A stretch of DNA of 41,775 nucleotides from Richelia sp. SL_2_1 (GCA_012033205.1 JAAUSO010000046.1:1-41775); one strand, 5' to 3'; positions 1-8,431 are shown, numbered from the stretch's first letter. The notes: generated from the letters alone by a model not told the origin. Numbers and translations are program-made.

Positions 1-13
1 AACAAACCCGCCT

Positions 14-73
14 TGTAGGTTGGGTTGTACCTCCGGCACACCTAGCGGTGAACGTTCCTCAACCCAACCTACA
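14..73. repeat. Inverted repeat, GTAGGTTGGGTTG-type palindrome
   Basis: Perfect 14-bp arms, TGTAGGTTGGGTTG at 14-27 and its complement at 60-73, enclose a 32-base loop. This arm sequence is a common dispersed repeat in filamentous cyanobacteria. It could fold as a hairpin, but nothing here ties it to a gene end inside the window. Confidence 0.75.
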
Positions 74-108
74 TATATCAAGGTTTTTGGCTTTAACTGA
101 ACCGTATT

Positions 109-172
109 GACTTATAGTCGCCAGGTAAAGTATTAAATTAGAGTTTTAAAAGCTTCTAAAAACCCGACTTCT
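109..172. repeat. Partial copies of two dispersed repeat families
   Basis: Bases 109-130 match 4659-4680 at 20 of 22 positions (GACTT.TAGTCGCCA.GTAAAG), so this is the tail of the hairpin element described at 4592-4680. Bases 158-172 (AAAAACCCGACTTCT) are a single arm of the hairpin element found complete at 5124-5187 and 9615-9678. No coding potential is visible in 1-532. Confidence 0.55.
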
Positions 173-272
173 GTGATTACGTTATATCTTGCATATTTAA
201 GATTAATCTAAACAGGCTTAACCTTGAATTAACCATCCCGAAATCAAAAAATATTACTATAAATATAGCAAA

Positions 273-382
273 TTTCAGTTGAGTCCAATACATTAAAACC
301 TCACCCCCTTCCCCTCTCCTTTTTAAAGAGAGGGGTTAAGAGGGCGGGGTGAGGTTAAAATTTGTATTGCACCCAAGTGAAA
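273..382. mobile_element. MITE-like element, ACCTCACCCC core family
   Basis: An imperfect terminal inverted repeat of about 35 bp. The left arm (from 273, TTTCAGTTGAGTCCAATACA) pairs with the complement of the right arm (to 382, TTTCACTTGGGTGCAATACA). Both continue into AACCTCACCCC (297-307) and GGGGTGAGGTT (346-356). There is no ORF, so it is a non-autonomous element or a large hairpin. The element at 21130-21247 shares the core and similar outer arms. No target-site duplication could be assigned by eye. Confidence 0.6.
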
Positions 383-532
383 ACCGTTATGTAGTAACTT
401 TTTAATCAAAAACTACTTAAAACTGAACTATCTAAGTAATTTATACAACAATTGATTTATCGATATTCCAGGTAGGATACAGCAGTGAAAACAAGCTTTT
501 TTTATTAATAAAAGATTTGGGAGCAAATAGGA

Positions 533-1225
533 GTGGATGAACAACTTGAGAAACTTATTAATGAAGTATCTCGTTATCAAAAGGGTACAGTAGAAAGGCA
601 AAAAGCTTTAAATAACTTGCTGATAATTGTTCAACAACTTCCTGGTATTTACAAATCTTACCATCGAGATTATTTAGAAGCATTGAATCAAACATGGGAA
701 TGGTTTTGTCGCAATCTTGATAAATTTCAAGGAACTACGGAGGAAAGTTTAGAAAAAAGTTTAGTTAAATGGATTAACGGTTATCTGAAATGGCGCGTTA
801 AAGATTTATTTATTGCCGACGGTAACTATACAATTAGTTTAGATAAACCAATAGGTAATGATGGCGATAAAGAAGTCACCGGATTGGATATGCTTCCAGA
901 TCCACAGTTTTCTAGTATAACCTTAGACCTGCTCGATATCAAAATTGCCGAAATTCAACAGCGCAATCGCGAAACTTGGGGAAAAAGAATTATCCAATTT
1001 ATCGAACAAGACGAAAACCAGCAGTTGAGACGCTGTTATACCAGGGTTAATACAGATTGTCACTGTCAATTGTTAGCAAAACGGTTATTACTAGCAAATC
1101 CATCTCATAAAATTGCCGATATTGCCAGAGAATTTAATGTAAGCAATCAAACTCTATATTCTCATTGGAAAAAAAAATGCTTACCTTTACTTAAAGAAAT
1201 TGGTGTAAATTTAAGGATTGATTAA
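533..1225 (+). CDS. Sigma-70-like factor of the DUF1822/CHAT operon
   Basis: A 230-residue protein resembling sigma-70/ECF-type factors. Residues about 40-95 carry a region-2-like helical segment (YHRDYLEALNQTWEWF...), and about 190-222 hold a region-4-like HTH (IADIAREFNVSNQTLYSHW). A longer-than-usual linker between them contains three cysteines (169, 176, 178). The start is GTG at 533, supported by GGGAG at 519-523 nine bases upstream; the nearby ATG at 537 is out of frame. The stop overlaps the next start by one base (TAATG), so translation is probably coupled. Sigma-like genes of this type next to DUF1822 and CHAT genes are a known cyanobacterial arrangement. Whether the protein binds core RNA polymerase is inference. 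Confidence 0.8.
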   Translation: MDEQLEKLINEVSRYQKGTVERQKALNNLLIIVQQLPGIYKSYHRDYLEALNQTWEWFCRNLDKFQGTTEESLEKSLVKWINGYLKWRVKDLFIADGNYTISLDKPIGNDGDKEVTGLDMLPDPQFSSITLDLLDIKIAEIQQRNRETWGKRIIQFIEQDENQQLRRCYTRVNTDCHCQLLAKRLLLANPSHKIADIAREFNVSNQTLYSHWKKKCLPLLKEIGVNLRID

Positions 1226-2139
1226 TGAACAGCACACAACCAAATTATTTACGGGTTCCTCTAGGAAAAGATGCTCATCGTTATGCAGAAAAATTCGCTG
1301 GGGAACAAGATTCTGTAGAAAAGGGCAAACAAGTCTATTTAAATACTTTAGCAGTTTATGCTGTTCATAATTATTTAAAATGGCTAAATATAGAAACAGC
1401 TTTGCATCAAAGCGATAGTTGGAATTGGAGCATCAGGACATTTTTTGATATTGCCGATTTAATGTTACCTAATGTTGGCAGAATAGAATGTCGTCCGGTA
1501 TTACCAGGTGAAAATGCTGTGGTTTTACCCCAAGAAGTAACCCAAGAAAGAATTGGTTATGTTGCAGTTCGGTTCACAAAACAATTAGATTTTGTAGAAA
1601 TATTAGGATTTATTCCAGCAGCAATCATTGCACAGTCGGAAATAATTGAAGTCAGTCGATTGCATTCCCTAACTGTCTTAATTGACACTATAAATCAACG
1701 CAAAAATCTGGTAAATTTGTGTCAATGGTTGGAAGGAATATTTAATCAAGATTGGCAATCTCCAGAGTTAGTCTTAGCTGGTAATTTCCGGAGTGCTGCG
1801 ACTATTACCCGTCAAAATACTGATTCTCAAACTAATTCTATTAGTCGCGCTAAAGTAATTAATCTTGGGAAACAGATAGTTTCATTAATCGAATTAACAC
1901 CAACAAATAGTGCAATTTTTGATATTCGGTTGCGGGTTTATCCAGCAGAAAATGCAGTTCATTTACCCCAAAATTTGCAAATGAGTATTTTGGATGAATT
2001 GGGGAACGCTTGTATGACGACTCAAGCAGAAACTGCTAATGATTGGATACAGCTTGAATTTAGCTGTCAACATGAAGAGAAATTTAGTGTCGAATTTAAG
2101 TTAGGAGAAACAACAATTATCGAAGAGTTTGTGGTTTAA
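1225..2139 (+). CDS. DUF1822 family protein
   Basis: A 304-residue DUF1822 protein, a family of unknown function found mainly in cyanobacteria. Recognisable blocks are VYLNTLAVYAVHNYLKWLNIET near residues 38-60, the SDSWN block, the IECRPVLPGE block near 92 and IGYVAVRF near 111. There is no signal peptide or membrane segment, so it is probably cytosolic. The C-terminal quarter has a beta-rich character. It overlaps the sigma-like gene by one base and lies 40 bases before the CHAT gene. Co-localisation suggests an adaptor, inhibitor or protease-target role, but no function is established. Confidence 0.85.
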   Translation: MNSTQPNYLRVPLGKDAHRYAEKFAGEQDSVEKGKQVYLNTLAVYAVHNYLKWLNIETALHQSDSWNWSIRTFFDIADLMLPNVGRIECRPVLPGENAVVLPQEVTQERIGYVAVRFTKQLDFVEILGFIPAAIIAQSEIIEVSRLHSLTVLIDTINQRKNLVNLCQWLEGIFNQDWQSPELVLAGNFRSAATITRQNTDSQTNSISRAKVINLGKQIVSLIELTPTNSAIFDIRLRVYPAENAVHLPQNLQMSILDELGNACMTTQAETANDWIQLEFSCQHEEKFSVEFKLGETTIIEEFVV

Positions 2140-2179
2140 ATACATCGAATAATAAGTAAATTAATAGGTAAATTAATGT

Positions 2180-4426
2180 ATGGCGGTTATCAAACTTAAA
2201 ATAAGGGAAAGTAAACAAGGATTTCAAGTAGATTTAACAGCAGAGCAATTAAACATTGAAGCCGAAGGATTTTTACCTGCACTTCCAGCAGAATTGGAAT
2301 CATCTTTTAATAATTGGCAATTAGCTTATCGTCAAATTGATGCAGTGCGTTCTTATATTGCACCATCACCGGGGATGCGGATTACTCCCAAAACCGTGAC
2401 AAAATATTCCAGTACTGATTGTGTAAAATCGGTTAAAGAAAGTCTCAATCAATGGCTTAATTCCGGTGATAGCAGATGGCTTCCCGTGCGAGATAAATTA
2501 ATCGCGATCGCGCAACAAATTCATCATACAAATGAAGATGTTCGCGTTATTATTGATGCTAAAGATGTTAATTTACGTCGTCTTCCTTGGCAAGAGTGGA
2601 ATTTATTTGAGGAACACTACCCCCAAGTTGAAATTGCTTTAAATGCTGGTAAAAGTACATCTAGAAAGATAAGTGATATACTGCCAATAAGTGCAAAAAT
2701 TAGAGTTTTAGTTACGGTTGGTAGAAGCGATGGTATTAATACGAAAGATGATTTGCAAGTAATCAAAGACTTAGAAAACCATGGTGCAGAAGTTGTTTGT
2801 TTGATGCAACCCAATCGTCAAGAATTATGTAATGCCTTGTGGGATGAACAAGGATATCATATTTTTATTTTTACGGGACACAGTGGAAGTCGAGCAGATG
2901 GCTGTATTGGGTGGATTGAACTCAATGATCATGATAGTTTGAATATTGAAGAATTCAAAGAAGCTTTAAAACAAGCTATCAATCGAGGGTTACAGTTAGC
3001 AATTTTTAATTCTTGCGATGGTTTGGGTTTAGCTAATCAATTAGCAGAGTTGTATCTACCCCGTTGTATTGTAATGCGTGAACCCGTACCCGATAGAGTA
3101 GCAGTAGAATTTTTAAAATACTTTTTTACAGAATTTACCCGTAATCAATCTCTTTCCCAAGCTTTAAATAAAGCCCGCAAACGTCTAGAACATTTCAATT
3201 TAGATTATCCTGGTGCAATTTGGCTACCAACAATTTGTGTCGCATCTAATTTAAAATCCTTAACTTGGGAATCACTCAATCCAGGGAAGGTTATTAATCA
3301 AGAAAAACCAGATAATCCGGATAATTCCCATAGAAATAATTTCCATAAAAATAATTTAAATAATTTACAATCTGATAAAAAACAAAAGCCAAATATCAAA
3401 CCATTAATATTAACAGGTTTAATTGCTTTAGTTATCGGTGGTATAGCTATTTTGATGGGGAATTTATTTTCAAAAGAACAACAACCACAACCAATAGCAG
3501 GGACAACATTTAGTTCAGTAAAGGTTCCTTCCGGGACATTCCGTTATGGAGGTAGCACTACTACAGAAGAATTTCGGCAACTTATAGAGCCAGAAATTAG
3601 TAAAATCCATCCCAATTTTAAATTAACCTTCCAAGGTGCATACGGTTCAAGAGAAGGTATAAACATATTATTAAATGATAAACTAGTATCTGGAAAGCAG
3701 GATTTTTCCTTGTCTTCTCGACATTTGACAGAAGCAGAAACCAAATCAAAGCAAGACAATTTTGAATTGCGGAATATAGCAGTAGCCATAGATGGAATTG
3801 CGATCGCAGTTAATCACAAACTTAAGATCAAAGGCTTAACTATTCCCCATCTCAAAGAGATTTATACCGGCAAAATTACTAATTGGCAACAAGTTGGAGG
3901 ACCAGATTTACCAATAATACCTTATTCCCGCAATCCAAAAAACGGAGGTACACCCGAATTTTTTGTCAAGGAAATTTTAGGGAATGAACAACTTGGTAAA
4001 AATGTCCAGATTTTTAACGAGACAACAGATAATTTAAAAAAAGTCGAGGAAAATCTAGGTGGAATTTATTATGCATCCGCATCACAAGTAGTACCACAAT
4101 GTGATATCAGAGCATTACCTATCGGACAAACATCAAATGATTTTGCTTCTCTTTACAAAGAACCAGTGATTCCTGCTGATAAATGTAAAGAAGAGAAAAA
4201 ACGAAATAATTCTAACCAAATAAACCTAGAAGAGTTGAAAAATAATTATCCTAGATATTTAACTCGTAAAATTTACGTGATTTACAAACATACAGATTTA
4301 ACAAGTAAAGAACCAGACTTAAGAAAAGAACCCGAAGCAGAAAAAGCAGGGTTAGCTTATGCAAATCTACTCAAAACAGATGAAGGTAAAGAATTAATCA
4401 AAAAAGCCGGGTTTATTCCTATTTAA
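2180..4426 (+). CDS. CHAT protease fused through one TM helix to a PstS-like binding domain
   Basis: A 748-residue membrane protein in three parts. Residues about 90-355 are a CHAT (caspase HetF-associated with TPRs) domain with the expected catalytic pair: His234 in FTGHSG and Cys279 in FNSCDG. A single hydrophobic helix lies at about 408-431 (LILTGLIALVIGGIAILMG). Residues about 445-748 form a PstS/PBP-like domain opening with VPSGTFRYGGSTTT and containing IYTGKITNWQQVGG. There is no N-terminal signal peptide, so the likely topology is CHAT inside and binding domain in the periplasm. A lysine-rich insert (KCKEEKKRNN) lies around residue 670. It is last in the sigma/DUF1822/CHAT set. Domain identity is clear; ligand and protease substrate are unknown. 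Confidence 0.88.
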   Translation: MAVIKLKIRESKQGFQVDLTAEQLNIEAEGFLPALPAELESSFNNWQLAYRQIDAVRSYIAPSPGMRITPKTVTKYSSTDCVKSVKESLNQWLNSGDSRWLPVRDKLIAIAQQIHHTNEDVRVIIDAKDVNLRRLPWQEWNLFEEHYPQVEIALNAGKSTSRKISDILPISAKIRVLVTVGRSDGINTKDDLQVIKDLENHGAEVVCLMQPNRQELCNALWDEQGYHIFIFTGHSGSRADGCIGWIELNDHDSLNIEEFKEALKQAINRGLQLAIFNSCDGLGLANQLAELYLPRCIVMREPVPDRVAVEFLKYFFTEFTRNQSLSQALNKARKRLEHFNLDYPGAIWLPTICVASNLKSLTWESLNPGKVINQEKPDNPDNSHRNNFHKNNLNNLQSDKKQKPNIKPLILTGLIALVIGGIAILMGNLFSKEQQPQPIAGTTFSSVKVPSGTFRYGGSTTTEEFRQLIEPEISKIHPNFKLTFQGAYGSREGINILLNDKLVSGKQDFSLSSRHLTEAETKSKQDNFELRNIAVAIDGIAIAVNHKLKIKGLTIPHLKEIYTGKITNWQQVGGPDLPIIPYSRNPKNGGTPEFFVKEILGNEQLGKNVQIFNETTDNLKKVEENLGGIYYASASQVVPQCDIRALPIGQTSNDFASLYKEPVIPADKCKEEKKRNNSNQINLEELKNNYPRYLTRKIYVIYKHTDLTSKEPDLRKEPEAEKAGLAYANLLKTDEGKELIKKAGFIPI

Positions 4427-4591
4427 TTAATTTCTTTTGCATATAAAATCAATTTATTTTTCCCACAGCCCAGTTTTAAAAACTACCGGGTTTCTTAATA
4501 TCTCAAATTTCTAACGTGATAGAAAATAGAAGTCGAGCTTAAAGGATGTTTTCAAAGAAATCCGGCCGTTTAAACCGCTACTACATAAGCA

Positions 4592-4680
4592 AAGTCCACC
4601 TGCGTGGACTTAGTTAATTCATAACCCGCAGTAAGGCGGGTTTTGTTTCTGTAGCCGCGACTTCTAGTCGCCATGTAAAG
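4592..4680. repeat. Multi-hairpin dispersed repeat
   Basis: Three consecutive hairpins: AAGTCCAC/GTGGACTT (4592-4599/4604-4611), AACCCGC/GCGGGTT (4623-4629/4636-4642) and GCGACT/AGTCGC (4657-4662/4666-4671), then CATGTAAAG. The link TTTGTTTCTGTAGCC between hairpins resembles TTTGCTTGTATAGCC in the element at 8666-8720, and the tail recurs at 109-130. This marks a dispersed cyanobacterial repeat family rather than a terminator made for one gene. Confidence 0.6.
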
Positions 4681-4779
4681 ACTTTAAAAACATCCTCTAA
4701 CCTCAACTTTATCCAATATTTCTTTATTTAAAGAAACTTTGTAACATCTTACAATTTATCAAAAAAATAACTCTATCAT

Positions 4780-4794
4780 ACTATACAGTATAGT
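4780..4794. promoter_or_regulatory. ACTATA-CAG-TATAGT palindrome, possible operator
   Basis: A perfect 6-bp dyad around a 3-base centre, the size of a TetR- or GntR-type operator half-site pair, in the long region before the SDR gene. No dedicated regulator gene lies next to it, so the assignment is tentative. Confidence 0.25.
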
Positions 4795-5123
4795 TGAAAA
4801 ATAGAAGTTATCATACAATACAGCAGACCGAATAAATAGACTTACTTTTCTGATTTTTTCATTTACGTTTTACAGGATTTATCAATGATAGTCTTAGATG
4901 GTTATAATACAGCAAAAAAACAAGTGAAACTAAGTTGATTAGGGAAAGCTTTTGAGTACACAAATTATCTACTGTTATCTAGTAAAGATTGTTTTTTTAT
5001 GGAATCTTGAAAAATTATTGCAAAAAATTTCAAACTTACATCAGTAGTATAATATTTTATGATTAAATTAACGTGAGTTTGATGTCATAATAAAGTTATC
5101 AAACCTTGATTTTTCCTGGGGTT

Positions 5124-5187
5124 AGAAGTCGGGTTTTTTGAATAAATGTTTGTAGTAACAGACAATCTTTATAAAAACCCGACTTCT
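5124..5187. repeat. AGAAGTCGGGTTTTT inverted repeat
   Basis: Perfect 15-bp arms at 5124-5138 and 5173-5187 around a 34-base loop. A second copy with the same arms and a related loop (both contain AGACAAT or ACAGACAAT) lies at 9615-9678, and a lone arm at 158-172. It is a dispersed hairpin repeat. Confidence 0.65.
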
Positions 5188-5279
5188 GTGATAGTTGTCC
5201 AATTCACATTAAATTAATAGTTTAATATTAATATTTTGAGCAAAATCAACAAAAATAATTATTAATTAAGAACCATAAA

Positions 5280-6085
5280 ATGAACTCTGACTTTAAAATA
5301 CAGCATCGAGAAACCGCTTTAATTACTGGAGCAGCTAGTGGAATTGGCTATGAATTAATGCAGATATTTGCTCAGAATCAATATAATCTTGTATTGGTTG
5401 ATAGAAATCAACAAAAGCTTTCCGAAATAGCAGATGAATTACCCAATAAATTCGGTATTTCAGTCAAAACTATTGTGAAAGATTTATCAGTTTCTTTGGC
5501 AGCAAAAGAAATTTTTACAGAAGTTAATCACTCATCAATCAAAATTGATGTACTAGTAAATAATGCTGGATTTGGTAATTATGGATTATTTAACGAAACA
5601 GATTTAAATGCTGAATTAGAAATGATGCAGGTTAACATGGTATCTCTTACACATTTAACCAAATTGTTTCTCAAACAGATGGTAAAGCAAGGTAAAGGAA
5701 AAATATTAAATGTTGCTTCCACCGCTGCTTTTCAACCGGGACCTTTAATGGCGGTATACTTTGCAACTAAAGCATATATCTTTTCATTTTCTCAGCGATC
5801 GCTAATGAATTAGAGGGTACTGGTGTGACTGTAACAGTTCTTTGTCCAGGTCCGACAGCATCTGCTTTTCACCACAGAACTGGAATGTCGGACTCGAAGT
5901 TAGTCAAAAGTAAGAATATGATGGATGCTCAAACTGTAGCAGAAATTGGCTATCGTGGTTTAATGGCAAATAAAACTACTGTTATTCCTGGATTACAAAA
6001 TAGAATACTAGCTGAAAGTGTCAGATTCATCCCCAGAGATTTATTAACCAAAATAGTTAGAACTACCCAGGAAGTAAAAGAATAA
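5280..6085 (+). pseudogene. Short-chain dehydrogenase (DltE-like SDR), broken by a one-base frameshift
   Basis: A classical SDR in two overlapping frames. The first part (to the stop at 5811-5813) has the Rossmann motif TGAASGIG at residues 16-23, NNAG at 94-97, and catalytic Ser147, Tyr160 and Lys164 (YFATK). The sequence then reads SQRSLMN-stop. In the next frame the expected family sequence AIANELEGTGVTVTVLCPGPT continues to 6085. Adding one G before the HIP1 octamer at 5795-5802 restores a 268-residue protein of normal SDR length. The shift is therefore a one-base loss at 5793-5795, either a real mutation or a base-calling error. If real, the truncated product keeps all catalytic residues but loses the substrate-binding C-terminus. 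Confidence 0.8.
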
Positions 6086-6121
6086 CTATCATCCTAGAGA
6101 AGTTGGGTATCGGGGAGGATG

Positions 6122-6154
6122 AGAAGTCCGGTTTCTCTTAGAAACCGGACTTCT
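6122..6154. terminator. Strong hairpin between convergent genes
   Basis: AGAAGTCCGGTTTC (6122-6135) pairs perfectly with GAAACCGGACTTCT (6141-6154) around a 5-base loop. It sits 37 bases after the SDR stop and just past the restored stop (6159) of the convergent minus-strand gene. It probably limits read-through in both directions, although no clear U-tract follows on either strand. Confidence 0.5.
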
Positions 6155-6158
6155 GAGT

Positions 6159-6795
6159 CTAGATAATAGCAATTTTAGTCGGATTATCTTTGATATTATT
6201 TTCTAACTTAAACGAATTAAAAAATTGCATAGCATCTCCAGACTTAGAGTTGGAAACATCAAGCACATACAGTCTTTTTCCAACAAAATAAACGAATACT
6301 CGCAATTATTTCTTGATTTTCATTTTGATATTCTGCTTCGATACCCGAATATTTACCTAATTGAATATTTTGCTGTTTCAATAACTTGACTTCATTTCCT
6401 AAAAATTCTTTTAAGAAATTATCATAAACTTCGCTCAACGGTAACTTATTTAAATCTACTTTATAATCAATATAACCAACTATATAAGAACTTTTTTTAG
6501 TATCGGCATAGTAAATATTAATAGAATAATCTTCACTTTGCGAATTCAAATTTGTTACAGATGTATCAGGTACAAAAATGGAAAAATTACCTTCATTAGA
6601 ATAAAACTTTTTCCATCCGGAAGTTGCGATGGCGGAAATACCGGAATCAACTTCCGTCAACAACGAGAAAATCTCTGCTTGTACTGGTGTTGTAAATAAT
6701 TGCTTAGGAGAAAGGGCAATTGTTGCGTCAACTTTTGGAATATACGTCATTGCTCCTAATCCAAATATGACAACCTGTACCGATAATATATTCAT
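6159..6795 (-). pseudogene. Secreted hypothetical protein with a frameshifted C-terminus
   Basis: As written, the protein is 178 residues (stop at 6259-6261). It has a hydrophobic N-terminus (LSVQVVIFGLGAM), a GWKKFYSNEGNFSIFVP block and a LGKYSGIEAEYQN block, a pattern common in uncharacterised cyanobacterial secreted proteins. After IASIRLF the reading frame gives CWKKTVCA-stop. The neighbouring frame continues VGKRLYVLDVSNSKSGDAMQFF and on to a stop at 6159. Removing one A from the AAAA run at 6285-6288 gives a 211-residue protein. The ATG at 6793-6795 is the only in-frame start before an upstream stop. Function unknown. Confidence 0.65.
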
Positions 6796-7051
6796 TTTTA
6801 TCTCGAATGGTTGAGTACAAATCTTAATACAGTCAAAACCAATTCAAATCACTACAATTATTTAAACTTACCTGTAGAATTTTTTTTAATATCAGTATGT
6901 CTAAAATTTATACAAAAACATTTAATAATTTAAGTGTTTATTCTAGTCTTTAGTAATTACTACTTTCTTACTCTAAAATTACCTTTCAACTGTAGGGTGC
7001 GGTTGCTCTCTCTATATCTTTGCTCTGCGTTACAACAAAATTCCCGAAATA

Positions 7052-7717
7052 TTAATCAATCCAACCTTCTTCTCTAGCTCGAATATGAGTTATAACTCGG
7101 AGATTTTTTCCTTGATGTTTTAGTTCTTCAACATTAATATTTAAAACTTCCTGTAGTTTATACCAATAGTGACGTACCATCCGCTCAGACACACAGATAT
7201 GTGCAGCAATTGCTTTATCTTGTAATCCTTCTTCAAATGCTAGATTAAGCAGCCTTAACCATTCTGGTTTTAACTCTAATTCAGAATTAATTCCTTTAAT
7301 ATCCTTTGTATGAGTCAATCTCTGTAAAGCCCAATTTACTCTATCTAATGTTTCCTGAGATGAAAGCGATTTATCAGCAACTACAAATCCCGATGGATGA
7401 AGATCAATTTCTGATTTTATCCTTACTAAAGTATTATTATAGCTACTTTGCACGAGAATATTAATTTCAGGATAGTTAATTAATAACTTCTTAAGTAGTT
7501 GTATCCCATAATTAATTCGGGCTGCTTCTCCAACATTTTGTGCAACGCAAATATCTGTAATCACTAATTCTGGTTGAAACATCGCAACTTGATGTAAAGC
7601 ACTTTCTACAGTTGTAGCAGTATTAATTACAGCATCTGGATAACAAGAATGTAATAACTTGATTGTGCCACTCAGAAATATCTCGTAACTATCAATTAAC
7701 AGTATTTTAGGCGACAT
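7052..7717 (-). CDS. Orphan response regulator with C-terminal HTH
   Basis: A 221-residue protein. Residues 1-125 form a receiver domain with acidic Asp9, phosphoacceptor Asp55 (VITDI), Ser91/92 and conserved Lys116. Residues about 150-205 are a helical, HTH-like segment (EEGLQDKAIAAHICVSERMVRHYWYKL), resembling NarL/FixJ-type output domains but divergent. No histidine kinase gene is adjacent, so the partner is unknown. The upstream strand contains a CTCCGTAA element (7760-7767), related to motifs upstream of the neighbouring beta-barrel and NB-ARC genes. That raises the possibility that this regulator controls them, which is inference. Confidence 0.8.
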   Translation of the reverse strand: MSPKILLIDSYEIFLSGTIKLLHSCYPDAVINTATTVESALHQVAMFQPELVITDICVAQNVGEAARINYGIQLLKKLLINYPEINILVQSSYNNTLVRIKSEIDLHPSGFVVADKSLSSQETLDRVNWALQRLTHTKDIKGINSELELKPEWLRLLNLAFEEGLQDKAIAAHICVSERMVRHYWYKLQEVLNINVEELKHQGKNLRVITHIRAREEGWID

Positions 7718-7856
7718 TATTTACATCCTCTTTTAGACTCTGTTTACTTTACACTATAACTCCGTAAAAACGCGGTGACTAGCTATATAAAACACATTTT
7801 GTCTTTAATTTCAGAAAAACTCTTAAAAACTCCTTTAATTTCCTCTAAACTCAAAA

Positions 7857-7888
7857 ACGCGGAGAAAAGTTTAAACTCTTCCCCGCGT
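7857..7888 (-). terminator. Terminator of the 158-residue secreted protein gene
   Basis: On the minus strand, ACGCGG pairs with CCGCGT and the stem extends through GGGAAGAGTTT/AAACTTTTCTCC with two mismatches. A run of five T follows. It lies about 70 bases beyond the stop at 7955 and fits a rho-independent terminator. Confidence 0.65.
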
Positions 7889-7954
7889 AATTATTTATGC
7901 TTTATCTTATTTGATTGTTGGAACACACTAATAGCCTTGCTCTTGAAAGTCCAT

Positions 7955-8431
7955 TTAGAAACGATAGCCGAGTCCAATGCTGAAATTTGGATCGACATTA
8001 TCATCTAAAGGAGCATTTAAATCACCGAAAACCACTACATTTTTGACAATTTCTGTTTCTGCACCAGCATTTAAAAAGGCTGTAGAATCACCTTCACCGA
8101 AAACCAAACCAGCACCAGCGTAAGCATTTGCTTTCTTACCGATAGGTAAATCATAAGTAACTGCTGGTGCAAATTGAGTAACAGTATCATCACTAACATC
8201 TATTATGCTTACACTACCTCTCACGGAGATTGGTAACTGACGGATGTCATATCGTCCGTAAATCTCAAGCCCAGTTACTCCATTTCCAGTTTGGAAACTA
8301 CCACCAACGTAGCTACCTTCCAAACCTTTTTGAGATTGAGCGTTTGCAGACAATGTAGAAACCAAACTCAAAGCACAAGCAATTGCGGATACAGCAGACA
8401 CTTTTACAGCAGACTTGAGAAATTGTCGCAT
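7955..8431 (-). CDS. Secreted beta-barrel-like protein, paralogue A
   Basis: A 158-residue protein with a clear Sec signal peptide (positive start, then VSAVSAIACALSLVSTL, cleavage after SANA). The mature part is rich in alternating beta-strand patterns (GSYVGGSF, EIYGRYDIRQLPISVRGS, PAVTYDLPIGKKANAYAGAG) and ends in GLGYRF. A terminal aromatic residue after a strand is the usual outer-membrane beta-barrel signature. It is a clear paralogue of the gene at 8849-9325: shared length, signal peptide, VTYDLP block and GLGYR end. No specific function can be given; a small porin-like or adhesin-like role is only a guess. Confidence 0.75.
   Translation of the reverse strand: MRQFLKSAVKVSAVSAIACALSLVSTLSANAQSQKGLEGSYVGGSFQTGNGVTGLEIYGRYDIRQLPISVRGSVSIIDVSDDTVTQFAPAVTYDLPIGKKANAYAGAGLVFGEGDSTAFLNAGAETEIVKNVVVFGDLNAPLDDNVDPNFSIGLGYRF

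Larger units (their letters stand above)
4427..5279. other. 853-base gene-free region
   Basis: AT-rich DNA with no ORF longer than about 20 codons with a plausible start. It holds a multi-hairpin repeat (4592-4680), a 15-base palindrome (4780-4794) and a long-loop inverted repeat (5124-5187). It separates the CHAT operon from the broken SDR gene. Confidence 0.6.

Noticed and set aside
7775..8008. A plus-strand frame overlapping the end of paralogue A
   Set aside because: It crosses a terminator hairpin and is antisense to a well-supported gene.
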